Assembly (NCBI GenBank): GCA_027489955.1
Contig: JAIXYZ010000007.1
Coordinates: 62,001-126,000, forward strand
Reading direction: 5' to 3'
Origin: Hyphomicrobiales bacterium
GTDB taxonomy: Bacteria > Pseudomonadota > Alphaproteobacteria > Rhizobiales > Beijerinckiaceae
Length of the DNA: 64,000 bases
Part shown: positions 18,266 through 26,636 of the stretch, piece by piece
Numbering within the stretch: the first letter of the stretch is position 1
Layout of the letters: each line of letters starts with the position of its first letter
Notes under the pieces: generated by a model
What the model saw: only the letters and a program-made list of their open reading frames with translations
Told to the model about the DNA's origin: nothing
Database searches by the model: none
Translations under genes and position numbers: made by a program

Positions 18266-19093
18266 ATGAAATTCAACGTCGCGAGCGACCTGCTCTTCCG
18301 CGTGGACGAGCCGACGACCCTGCTGCTGAACCTCGAGGCGGCACGCTACGGGCGTCAGGTCGTGCTCAAGGAGCAGCTGATCCTGCCGGATGGCGCGCGC
18401 GTCGACGAGTTCGAGGCGCCGCAGGAGCGCAACCGCATCACGCGCATCACCCTGGCCCCCGGCGAGGCGCCGATCCGCTACAGGGCGGAAATCGAGCTGT
18501 CGCCGATCCTGGGCGATCCGGCCGCCATAGGCGAGATCCCGATCGACCGCCTGCCCCTGCACGTCACGGGGTACCTGCTGCAAAGCCGGTACTGCCAGTC
18601 GGACCGGCTGGAGCGGTTCGCGCTCGAGGAGTTCGGCGACTTCGAGCCCGGCTGGACGAGGGTCCAGGCCATCGCCAACTGGATCTGCGAGCACATTGCC
18701 TATCGCTCCGGATCGAGCAGCGCCCAGACCACGGCCGTGGACACGCTGGTGGAGCGCGAGGGCGTGTGCCGCGACTTCGCCCATCTCGGCATCGCCTTCT
18801 GCCGCGCGCTGCGCATTCCTGCGCGGTTCGTCAGCTCCTATGCCTGGCAGCTCGATCCGCCGGATTTCCATGCCGTGTTCGAGGCCTATCTGGGCGGCCG
18901 CTGGTGGATCTTCGACGCGACGCGCAAGTCCGCCGTCGACGGGCTGGTGCGGATCGGCACCGGCCGCGATGCCGCGGATGCGGCGTTCACCACCGTCTTC
19001 GGGTCGGCGGAGCTGCTGGACATGACCGTGTCCATCGCCGCCGATGGCGAGAACGCGGAGCCGACCACGATGCCCGTCAGCTTCGCGGACTGA
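18266..19093 (+). CDS. Transglutaminase-like cysteine protease domain protein
   Basis: This 275-residue protein has an N-terminal beta domain (residues 1-130) and a transglutaminase-like core. The triad is readable: Cys in GVCRDFAHLGIAFCRAL, His in PPDFHAVFEAYLGG, and Asp in WWIFDATRKS. This is the bacterial transglutaminase-like group (COG1305), usually acting as peptidase or amidase on unknown substrates. There is no signal peptide, so it is cytoplasmic. It lies between two minus-strand genes and is transcribed opposite to them. Confidence 0.9.
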   Translation: MKFNVASDLLFRVDEPTTLLLNLEAARYGRQVVLKEQLILPDGARVDEFEAPQERNRITRITLAPGEAPIRYRAEIELSPILGDPAAIGEIPIDRLPLHVTGYLLQSRYCQSDRLERFALEEFGDFEPGWTRVQAIANWICEHIAYRSGSSSAQTTAVDTLVEREGVCRDFAHLGIAFCRALRIPARFVSSYAWQLDPPDFHAVFEAYLGGRWWIFDATRKSAVDGLVRIGTGRDAADAAFTTVFGSAELLDMTVSIAADGENAEPTTMPVSFAD

Positions 19094-19104
19094 GACGAGA
19101 GCCG

Positions 19105-19944
19105 TCACGCCAGCCAGCGCTTGCGGCGCTTGTAGCTCTTGACCTCGCGGAACGACTTCTTGGAGCCTTCGGCGACGCCGAGATAGAACTCCTTGACGTC
19201 CTCGTTCTCGCGCAGCGACGCGGCGTTGCCGTCCATGACGATCCGGCCCGTCTCCATGATGTAGCCATAGGTGGCGTATTTCAGCGCCATGTTCGTGTTC
19301 TGCTCGGCGATCAGGAAGGACACCCGCTCCTTGGCGTTCAGGTCCTTCACGATCTCGAAGATCTCCTCGACGATCTGCGGCGCCAGGCCCATCGAAGGCT
19401 CGTCCAGCAGGATCATCTTCGGCCGGCTCATGAGCGCCCGGCCGATCGCGCACATCTGCTGCTCGCCGCCGGATGTGTAGCCCGCCATCGACCCCTTCCG
19501 CTGCCGCAGCCGGGGGAAGTACTCGTAGACCATCTCCATGTCGCGCTTGATGGCGGCCGAGCCGTCCCGCCGGGTGAACGCGCCGGTCAGCAGGTTCTCC
19601 TCGATGGTGAGGTGGCCGAAGCAGTGCCGGCCCTCCATCACCTGGATGCAGCCGCGCCGCACGAGCTCGGTCGGCGTCATCCGGTCCACCCGCTCGCCCT
19701 CGAACACGATGGAGCCCTTGGTCACCTCGCCGCGCTCGGCCTTGAGCAGGTTGGAGATGGCCTTGAGCGTGGTCGTCTTGCCCGCGCCGTTGGCGCCCAG
19801 GATCGCGACAATGCCGCCGCGCGGCACGGTGAGCGACACGCCCTTCAGCACGAGGATCACGTGGTCGTAGATCACCTCGATGTTGTTCACCGAGAGGATG
19901 TCCGGGACGGGCTGGTTTTCGTTCATCGGCGTCGCGGTCGTCAT
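19105..19944 (-). CDS. Branched-chain/aryl-acid-type ABC transporter ATP-binding protein (LivF-like)
   Basis: This 279-residue ATPase has Walker A LGANGAGKTT (about residue 50), signature TSGGEQQMCAIGRAL and Walker B MILLDEPSMGLAP. LivF-type proteins pair with LivG. The C-terminus is extended and basic (KSFREVKSYKRRKRWLA), as in the subgroup clustered with acyl-CoA ligases. Start 19944 has AGGAGC in front; the frame is open further up through a repeat region. It is the last gene of the transporter operon, behind the binding-protein gene and a run of hairpins. Confidence 0.9.
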   Translation of the reverse strand: MTTATPMNENQPVPDILSVNNIEVIYDHVILVLKGVSLTVPRGGIVAILGANGAGKTTTLKAISNLLKAERGEVTKGSIVFEGERVDRMTPTELVRRGCIQVMEGRHCFGHLTIEENLLTGAFTRRDGSAAIKRDMEMVYEYFPRLRQRKGSMAGYTSGGEQQMCAIGRALMSRPKMILLDEPSMGLAPQIVEEIFEIVKDLNAKERVSFLIAEQNTNMALKYATYGYIMETGRIVMDGNAASLRENEDVKEFYLGVAEGSKKSFREVKSYKRRKRWLA

Positions 19945-19960
19945 CGTCGTGCTCCTGGTC

Positions 19961-20075
19961 CCTCCCCGGCCCGGGGAGGGTGGATTGCCCGCCCGGGCGG
20001 GCAGGACGGGTGGGGATGCGGCGATCCCCACCCGCCTTGCTGTGGCCGGCCACCCTCCCCCGAAGGGAAGGGATC
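19961..20075. repeat. Cluster of strong hairpins between binding-protein and ATPase genes
   Basis: Three dyads follow one another: CCTCCCCGG-C-CCGGGGAGG at 19961-19979, GCCCGCCCGGGCGGGC at 19987-20002, and CGGGTGGGGAT-GCGGCG-ATCCCCACCCG at 20007-20034. The outer GGGGAGGGTGG and CCACCCTCCCC are also complementary, so the whole block can form one larger cruciform. It lies right behind the substrate-binding-protein stop (20094). It could protect the 3' end of that message, lower read-through into the ATPase gene, or be a dispersed palindromic element. Confidence 0.7.
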
Positions 20076-20093
20076 AAGGCGTGGCCCTTGCCC

Positions 20094-21437
20094 TTACGAG
20101 GGCGAGTCGCAGGCTTCCGTCCGCTTGGGCCAGCCGGCGTTCTTCTCGGCATAGTCCTTGGCGTTCGCCTCGATGACGGGGCGCACCTCGTCCTTCAGCG
20201 GGTCCATCCAGTCGGAGCCTTTCGTCCACTTGGTGCCGTCCCATTCGGCGACATATGCCTTCAGGTGGCCCGAATGGTCGGAGCAGGAGATCTTCACCGG
20301 GGAGGCGAAGCCCTCCATGCCGATCTCCTTCAGGCGCGCCTCGGTGATGTTGAGCGCTTCCAGGCCGCGGCGCATGTCCTCGCCGTTGATGACCTTCTTG
20401 CCGCTCAGCTTCTGGGCGTTGCGGATGGCCTCGACCACGAGCATCGAGTTGTAGACGCCGCGGTTGTAGAGGTTCTCGCCGACCTTGTCCTTCGGCGCCA
20501 GGGACTTACCCTTGTCCACGACGTGCTTGATGATGTCCTGGATGACCGGGAAGTTGGTTCCGGCGGCGTTGAAGTTCAGGGACTTGTAGCCCTTCGCCTC
20601 CGCTCCGCCCGCGCGGGCGTCGTCGTCGCCGCCGGCCCACCAGACGCCGACCAGTTTGTTGATCGGGAAGCCGTTCTTCACGGCCTCCTTCACCGCCGTC
20701 GGGTTCATCGCGCCCCAGCCCTGGTTGTACAGGTAGTCCGGGCGGTCGCGGCGGATCGAGAGCCAGAGCGAGCTCTGGTTCTGCATGTCGGCCGCGGCGA
20801 CCGGATAGAGCTTCACCTCGAAGCCGTACTTCTTGGCGAGGTTCTCCAGGATCGGGATCGGCTCCTTGCCGAACGGCGCGTCGAGGTGGATCAGGCCGAG
20901 CTTCTTGCCCTTCAGCTTGTCCATGCCGCCGAGCTCGTTCGCCATGTGGCGCACCATCACCGAGGCGCCGTCCCAATAGGTCAGCGGCGGGATAAACACC
21001 CAGGGGAACGTGTTGCCGTCGGCCGAGGCCGAGAGGCCGTAGGCCATCGACAGGATCGGGATCTTGTCCACATGCGCGCGCGGGATGGCGGCCAGCGTCG
21101 CGCCGGTCGACCACGGGCTGTAGAGCACGGTGCCCTTGGCCTTGGCCTGCTCGTAGCACTCGATCGACTTCTTGGTGTCGTAGCCGGTCTCGCACTCCTC
21201 GTAGACGATCTTGACGCCGTTCACGCCGCCGTCGCGCTCGTTGATCATCGTGATGTAGTCGCGCATCCCGTCGCCGATCGGGATGCCCGAGCCCGAGAAG
21301 GCGCCGGTGCGGTAGGCGTTGTTGGCGAAATAGATGGAGTCCTGGGCCTGGGCCGGGAGGGCGAGCCCGCCGGCGGCGATCAGGGCGCCGAGGGCCACGC
21401 CGCGGGCGGCATGACGGGTGAGGAAGGTCCTTGTCAT
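20094..21437 (-). CDS. ABC transporter substrate-binding protein (LivK-type, periplasmic)
   Basis: This 447-residue protein has a Sec signal peptide cleaved near LPAQAQD (residue 32). The mature part is a two-lobed type-I periplasmic binding protein: YFANNAYRTGAFSGSG at the start, GVKIVYEECETGYD, and VLYSPWSTGATLAAIPRAHVDKIP. It ends with the cysteine-containing EACDSPS. The length and N-terminus match the subgroup encoded with AMP-ligases and PaaK rather than classical leucine-binding proteins, so aryl or branched acids are plausible ligands. That is inference. Confidence 0.88.
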   Translation of the reverse strand: MTRTFLTRHAARGVALGALIAAGGLALPAQAQDSIYFANNAYRTGAFSGSGIPIGDGMRDYITMINERDGGVNGVKIVYEECETGYDTKKSIECYEQAKAKGTVLYSPWSTGATLAAIPRAHVDKIPILSMAYGLSASADGNTFPWVFIPPLTYWDGASVMVRHMANELGGMDKLKGKKLGLIHLDAPFGKEPIPILENLAKKYGFEVKLYPVAAADMQNQSSLWLSIRRDRPDYLYNQGWGAMNPTAVKEAVKNGFPINKLVGVWWAGGDDDARAGGAEAKGYKSLNFNAAGTNFPVIQDIIKHVVDKGKSLAPKDKVGENLYNRGVYNSMLVVEAIRNAQKLSGKKVINGEDMRRGLEALNITEARLKEIGMEGFASPVKISCSDHSGHLKAYVAEWDGTKWTKGSDWMDPLKDEVRPVIEANAKDYAEKNAGWPKRTEACDSPS

Positions 21438-21484
21438 CGTTGTCCTCCTTTGGACGGGCCGCGTCGCGGCCTCCGTTTGCCTTG

Positions 21485-21507
21485 TCCCCCGCTTCGCGCG
21501 CGGGGGA
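21485..21507. terminator. Hairpin between permease and binding-protein genes
   Basis: TCCCCCGC and GCGGGGGA pair across a loop of seven bases, in the 103-bp gap upstream of the binding-protein ATG. There is no T-run. It may act as an RNA processing or attenuation structure inside the operon. Confidence 0.45.
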
Positions 21508-21540
21508 TCGTTGTTGGGGCGTGGCTCTTCCGTCCGTCCC

Positions 21541-22620
21541 TCAATAGGGGAAGGGCCACGTCCTCAGTTTCTGCTTCCCGATCTGCCAGAGCCGGGCGAG
21601 GCCGTGCGGCTCCACGATGAGGAAGAAGATGATCAGGGCGCCCACCAGCATGAAGGTCACATGCTCGGCGGTCGCGCCCGCCAGGGGCACGCCGATGGCG
21701 GGCAGTCCGAACTTCATGATGGTCGGCAGGCTGGCGAGGAACGCCGCGCCGAAGAACGACCCGACGAGCGAGCCCAGGCCCCCGATGATGACCATGAACA
21801 GGATGTTGAACGACAGGCGGATCGAGAAGACGTCCGCGGCCTCGCCGCCCCCGTACCAGAGGAAGATCATCATCGCGCCGGCGACGCCGCAATAGAACGA
21901 CGAGACGGCGAAGGCGAGCAGCTTGGTGTTCAACAGCCGGATGCCCATCAGCTCGGCGGCGATGTCCATGTCGCGCACCGCCATCCACGACCGGCCGATG
22001 CGGCCATGGAGCAGGTTGGAGGCGAACCAGGTGAGCACGACGACGAGGCCGAGGCAGACGAAGTAGCGGGTCTCGGGGCTCGCCAGCGCGCCGGTAATGG
22101 GGATGTCGAACAGGGTCCGCTGCGGCACCTCGATGGCGCCCGAGGCGTTGTAGTTGAACAGCCACGGCACGCGCACGAAGCACCATTGCAGGAAGAACTG
22201 CGCCGCGAGCGTCGCCACCGCCAGGTAGAATCCCTTGATCCGCAGGGACGGCAGCCCGAACAGCACGCCAACGGCGGCCGAAAACAGGCCCGACACCAGG
22301 ATCAGGACGATGATGTTGATGTTGGGGAAGAACGTCGTGAGCTTGTAGCAGGCATAGGCGCCCACACCCATGAACGCCGCCGTGCCCAGCGAGATGAGGC
22401 CGGTATAGCCGGTGAGGATGTTCAGCCCGATCGCCGCCAGGGAGAACACCAGGAACGGGATCATCACCGAGCTGATGATGAAGTCCGACCCGAAGAACGG
22501 GATGACCACGAAAGCCGCCAGCAGGATGAGGGCGAGCCCGATCCGGTCCTGCCGGATGGGGAAGACCGCCATGTCGGCCTGGTAGCTCGTCTTGAACTGG
22601 CCTGTCTCGCGATAGAACAC
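21541..22620 (-). CDS. ABC transporter permease (LivM-like)
   Basis: This 359-residue inner-membrane protein has about nine or ten hydrophobic helices; the family block is NILTGYTGLISLGTAAFMGVGAY near residue 70 and SWMAVRDMDIAAELMGI near residue 200 is the coupling loop. It forms the translocation pore with the LivH-like subunit. It follows that gene by 10 bases. Nothing is unusual in length or sequence. Confidence 0.93.
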   Translation of the reverse strand: MFYRETGQFKTSYQADMAVFPIRQDRIGLALILLAAFVVIPFFGSDFIISSVMIPFLVFSLAAIGLNILTGYTGLISLGTAAFMGVGAYACYKLTTFFPNINIIVLILVSGLFSAAVGVLFGLPSLRIKGFYLAVATLAAQFFLQWCFVRVPWLFNYNASGAIEVPQRTLFDIPITGALASPETRYFVCLGLVVVLTWFASNLLHGRIGRSWMAVRDMDIAAELMGIRLLNTKLLAFAVSSFYCGVAGAMMIFLWYGGGEAADVFSIRLSFNILFMVIIGGLGSLVGSFFGAAFLASLPTIMKFGLPAIGVPLAGATAEHVTFMLVGALIIFFLIVEPHGLARLWQIGKQKLRTWPFPY

Positions 22621-22630
22621 GGTTTGGCCC

Positions 22631-23587
22631 TCAAATCCGTTCGATGATCTTGTCGCCGAACAGGCCCTGCGGCCTGAACAGCAGGAAGGCGAGCGCGATG
22701 AAATAGGCGAGCCAGCTTTCGATGCCGCCGCCGATCAGCGGGCCCCAGTAGAACTCGCCGAGCTTCTCGCCGACGCCGATCAGCAGCCCGCCGACGATGG
22801 CGCCGGGCACCGAGGTGAAGCCGCCCAGGATCAGCACCGGCAGCGCCTTCAGCGCCACGATCTCCAGCGCGAAGGACACGTCGGAGCGCGCGCCCCACAT
22901 GATGCCGGTGACCAGCGCCACGATGCCGGCCGCGAACCAGACGATGACCCAGATCTGGTTGAGCGAGATGCCGACCGAGAGCGCGGCCTTGTGGCTGTCC
23001 GCAACCGCGCGCAGGGCGCGCCCGATCCGCGTGTACTGGAAGAAGACGGCCAGGCCCGCGATCATCGCCGAGGCTATGATCGCGGCCGCGATGTCGATCT
23101 TCTGGAAGGAGACGAACCCGCCCAGCATCTTCATCTCGACCGCGCCGCGCGGCAGGCCGAGCTCGCCCGCGATCATCTGCTTCGGGTTGCCGCCGAACAG
23201 CGACTCGCCGAACCCGATGAGGAAGTAGGTGATCCCGAAGGTCGCCATGAACAGGATGATGTCCGGCTGGTTGACCAGCGGTCTCAGCACCACCCGCTCG
23301 ATCGTCACCGCGAGCAGGAACATGACGCCGAGCGTGAGGAACACGGCTATCCAGGCCGGCACGCCCTTCTCATAGAGGCCGACCAGCGTCAGGGCGGCGA
23401 ACACGACCATGATCCCCTGCGCGAAGTTGAACACGCCGGAGGCCTTGAAAATGAGGACGAAGCCGAGGGCGATCAGCGCATAGAGGACGCCCGCGACCAG
23501 GCCCTCCCACAGCGTCTGGACCAGCAGGTCCGGCGCGCTGCCCATCTGCATGAACGGGTCGATGAAGACGGCGTACAGCGTGTCCAT
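22631..23587 (-). CDS. ABC transporter permease (LivH-like)
   Basis: This 318-residue permease has about eight membrane helices. LYALIALGFVLIFKASGVFNFAQG near residue 35 is the LivH signature, and the coupling loop is RIGRALRAVADSHKAALSVGI. Its ATG shares a base with the stop of the LivG-like gene upstream, giving tight translational coupling. Confidence 0.93.
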   Translation of the reverse strand: MDTLYAVFIDPFMQMGSAPDLLVQTLWEGLVAGVLYALIALGFVLIFKASGVFNFAQGIMVVFAALTLVGLYEKGVPAWIAVFLTLGVMFLLAVTIERVVLRPLVNQPDIILFMATFGITYFLIGFGESLFGGNPKQMIAGELGLPRGAVEMKMLGGFVSFQKIDIAAAIIASAMIAGLAVFFQYTRIGRALRAVADSHKAALSVGISLNQIWVIVWFAAGIVALVTGIMWGARSDVSFALEIVALKALPVLILGGFTSVPGAIVGGLLIGVGEKLGEFYWGPLIGGGIESWLAYFIALAFLLFRPQGLFGDKIIERI

Positions 23588-24381
23588 CAGTGCGCCACTC
23601 CCAGATAGGCGTCGATGACGCGCTGGTCCCGCTTCACCGCCTCGGGCGTGCCGTCGGCGATCTTGCGGCCGTATTCCAGGACGACGACCCGGTCCGACAG
23701 GTCCATGACGACGCCCATGTCATGCTCGATGAGGGCGATGGTCGTGCCGTATTGCTGGTTCACGTCGAGGATGAAGCGGCACATGTCCTCCTTCTCCTCC
23801 AGGTTCATGCCCGCCATCGGCTCGTCCAGCAGCAGCAGTTCCGGCTCCATCGCGAGCGCGCGGGCCAGCTCCACGCGCTTCTGCAGGCCGTAGGGCAGCT
23901 TGCCGACCGGCACCTTGCGGATGTGCTCGATCTGCAGGAAGTCGATGATCTCCTCGACGACCTTGCGGTGCTCGATCTCCTCCGCCATCGCCGGACCGTA
24001 GCGCAGCAGCTGCCAGAAGAACCCGCGGTTCATCTTCAGCGTGCGGCCCGCCATGATGTTGTCGAGCGTCGACATGCCCTTGAAGAGCGCGACGTTCTGG
24101 AACGTGCGGGCGATGCCCTGGCTCGCCGCGACGTAGGGCCTCATGCGCCGGCGCGTCTCGCCCTTGAAGGTGATGCGGCCTTCCTGCGGGTAGTAGAACC
24201 CGTTGATGCAGTTGAGCATCGAGGTCTTGCCCGCGCCGTTGGGCCCGATGATCGCGCGGATCTCGCCCTTGCGGATGTCGAAGGACACGTCGGTGATCGC
24301 CTTCACGCCGCCGAAGCGGAGCGAGACGTTCTCGACGGCGAGCAGGGTCTCCCCCGCGGCGACGGTTCCCGGAGCCCTCAT
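23587..24381 (-). CDS. ABC transporter ATP-binding protein (LivG-like)
   Basis: This 264-residue ATPase has Walker A GPNGAGKTS, the LivG-type Q-loop GIARTFQNVALF, signature-region LPYGLQKRVELARAL, and Walker B LLLLDEPMAGM. The signature is PYGLQ instead of LSGGQ, which is normal for this subgroup. Its start overlaps the acyl-CoA ligase stop by four bases, so the ligase and transporter are one operon. Confidence 0.93.
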   Translation of the reverse strand: MRAPGTVAAGETLLAVENVSLRFGGVKAITDVSFDIRKGEIRAIIGPNGAGKTSMLNCINGFYYPQEGRITFKGETRRRMRPYVAASQGIARTFQNVALFKGMSTLDNIMAGRTLKMNRGFFWQLLRYGPAMAEEIEHRKVVEEIIDFLQIEHIRKVPVGKLPYGLQKRVELARALAMEPELLLLDEPMAGMNLEEKEDMCRFILDVNQQYGTTIALIEHDMGVVMDLSDRVVVLEYGRKIADGTPEAVKRDQRVIDAYLGVAH

Positions 24382-26378
24382 GCCGCGATCTCCGCCGATG
24401 CGGGGTGGATCTTCGCGTCGCGGATGGCGACGGTGCCGCTGATATTGCCCTTGCGGCCGTCCTCGAACGTGACCTCAACCGCGATGCTCGCCTCCTGCGA
24501 ACCGTCGTAGAGCCCGTCGATCAGCGGCTGGTAGCGCTCGGAGATGAAGCCGCGCCGGACCTTCTGCGTGCGGGTCAGCTCGCCGTCGTCGGCGTCGAGT
24601 TCCTTGGGCAGGATGAGGAAGCGGCGGATCTGCGCGCCTGCCATGCCCGGCTCCGCCGCCAGTGACCGGTTCACCTCGTCCACATGCGCGGCGATCATGT
24701 CGTAGACCGCCGGGATCGCCGCCAGCTCCTGGTAGGACGCGTAGACCACGTTGTTGCGCTCGGCCCAGTTGCCGACCGCCGTGATGTCGATGTTGATGAA
24801 GCAGGTGACGTAGTCCCGGCCGTCGCCGAAGGCCACCGCCTCCTTGATGTTGGGATAGAACTTCAGCTTGTTCTCGACGTATTTCGGCGGGAACAGCGCG
24901 CCGTTCGCCAGGCGGCCGACGTCCTTGGCCCGGTCGATAATCTTCAGGTGCCCGGATTTCGGCTCGAAGAAGCCGGCATCGCCCGTCTTCACGAACCCGT
25001 CTTCGGTCATCGCCTCGGCGGTCTTCTCCGGCTCCTTGAAATAGCCGGCGAACTGCCCGGGCGACCTGAAGAGCACCTCGCCGTTCTCGGCGATGCGGAT
25101 CTCCACGTTGGGCGTCGCCGGCCCCACCGTATCGGCGCGGATCTGCCCGTCGGGCTGGGCCGTCACGTAGAGGAAGGCCTCCGTCTGCCCGTAGAGCTGC
25201 TTCAGGTTGAGGCCCAGCGAGCGGTAGAAGGAGAACAGCTCCGGCCCGATCGCCTCGCCCGCGGTATAGGCGACGCGGATCTTGGAGAAGCCGAGCACGT
25301 TCTTCAGCGGCCCGTAGACCAGCACGTTGCCCAGCGCGTAGAGCAGCCGGCCCGAGACGGGGACGCTCTCGCCGTTGAGGATCTTCTCGCCGTAGCGCCG
25401 GGCGACGCCGATGAAATAGTGGAACATGCGCCGCTTCAGCGCGCCCGCATCCTCCATGCGGATCATCACGCGGGTGAGCAGGCTCTCGAACACCCGCGGC
25501 GGGGCAAAATAGAAGGTCGGCCCGATCTCCCGCAGGTCCGACTGCGCCGTGTCGGCCGATTCAGGACATGCGGTGCAGAAGCCGGCGACGAGGCCCTGGG
25601 CGTAGTTGAGGTAATGATCGCCGACCCAGGCGAGCGGGAGATAGGCGAGCACCTCGTCCCGGTCGGTGAGATGGTCGAACGCCACCGTGTCCGCCGCCGC
25701 CTCGATGCAGCCGCGGGCCGTGAGCATGACGCCCTTGGAGCGTCCCGTGGTGCCGGACGTGTAGAGGATGATGGAGATGTCGTCGCCGGATCCGGCGGCG
25801 ATCTCGCCGTCCAGCCAGGTGTCGACGCTGGCGGTCCTGAGCGCCTCGCGGCCCTCCGCGATCACCTCCTCGATGGCGTGGAGGCGGGTATGGTCATAGT
25901 CGCGCAGGCCCCGCGGCTCGTCGTAGACCATGTGCTCCAGCTTGGGCAGCCGCTCCGCGATGGAGAGCAGCTTGTCCACCTGCTCCTGGTCCTGAACGGC
26001 GGCAAAGCGCACCTCGGCGTGGGACAGCACGAAGGCCAGTTCGTCCGCGACGGCGTCCGCATAGACCGGCACCGGGATCGCGCCGAGCATCTGCGCGGCC
26101 ATCACGGTCCAGTAGAGGCGCGGGCGGTTGGCGCCGACGATGGCGATCGCCTCGCCGCGCTTCAGCCCGAGCCGCGACAGGCCCACGGCATAGGCGCGCA
26201 CCGCCTCGGCCACCTCGGCCCAGGTCCAGCTCTGCCAGATGCCCAGGTCCTTGTGGCGCATGGCGGGGCGGTCGCCCCGCGCCCGCGCGTGGTGCATCAG
26301 GAGTTTGGGGAATGTGTCGGCGACCGCGCCCCGGACGGGGGACATCGGTGCATCCGCGCGCGACGAGGCATTCGCCAT
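24378..26378 (-). CDS. Long-chain-type acyl-CoA ligase (AMP-forming)
   Basis: This 666-residue adenylate-forming ligase is of the FadD15/ACSBG length class. The P-loop is ILYTSGTTGRSKGVM near residue 210, LKQLYGQTEAFLYV is the A5 motif, FVKTGDAGFFEPKSGHLKIIDRAKD is split over the A7-A8 region, and GRLANGALFPPKYVENKLK follows. It would form a CoA thioester from an imported acid. The start has GGGAGG in front and lies 258 bp from the next gene. It heads the operon ligase-LivG-LivH-LivM-binding protein-LivF, so transport and activation are co-expressed. Confidence 0.9.
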   Translation of the reverse strand: MANASSRADAPMSPVRGAVADTFPKLLMHHARARGDRPAMRHKDLGIWQSWTWAEVAEAVRAYAVGLSRLGLKRGEAIAIVGANRPRLYWTVMAAQMLGAIPVPVYADAVADELAFVLSHAEVRFAAVQDQEQVDKLLSIAERLPKLEHMVYDEPRGLRDYDHTRLHAIEEVIAEGREALRTASVDTWLDGEIAAGSGDDISIILYTSGTTGRSKGVMLTARGCIEAAADTVAFDHLTDRDEVLAYLPLAWVGDHYLNYAQGLVAGFCTACPESADTAQSDLREIGPTFYFAPPRVFESLLTRVMIRMEDAGALKRRMFHYFIGVARRYGEKILNGESVPVSGRLLYALGNVLVYGPLKNVLGFSKIRVAYTAGEAIGPELFSFYRSLGLNLKQLYGQTEAFLYVTAQPDGQIRADTVGPATPNVEIRIAENGEVLFRSPGQFAGYFKEPEKTAEAMTEDGFVKTGDAGFFEPKSGHLKIIDRAKDVGRLANGALFPPKYVENKLKFYPNIKEAVAFGDGRDYVTCFINIDITAVGNWAERNNVVYASYQELAAIPAVYDMIAAHVDEVNRSLAAEPGMAGAQIRRFLILPKELDADDGELTRTQKVRRGFISERYQPLIDGLYDGSQEASIAVEVTFEDGRKGNISGTVAIRDAKIHPASAEIAA

Positions 26379-26606
26379 GCGACGCTTGAACCTCCCTCAT
26401 GGCCGTCGCGCGGATGGCGAGCGGCCGGCGTTCCTCTCGGCGGGCGCCTTTGCGGCGCCTCTGTGAGGGAAGGTTGTAGACCCAAATCGCGCGGCAACCA
26501 TCCTCGACTTTCTGCGAAGATGCGAATTGGTTTGCCAAAACGGCCGAGCACCCGTGCGCATTTACGCACATGTGGCGGCGCCCCGTCTGGGCGCGGGAGC
26601 GGGAAC

Positions 26607-26631
26607 GGGCGGCCCTCCGCGAGGGCGGCCC
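26607..26631 (-). terminator. Hairpin downstream of the oxidoreductase gene
   Basis: GGGC-G-GCCCTC and GAGGGC-G-GCCC form a stem with one G-G mismatch and a three-base loop, six bases behind the stop codon. No T-run follows. Position suggests a terminator or 3' end stabiliser. Confidence 0.5.
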
Positions 26632-26636
26632 GCGTC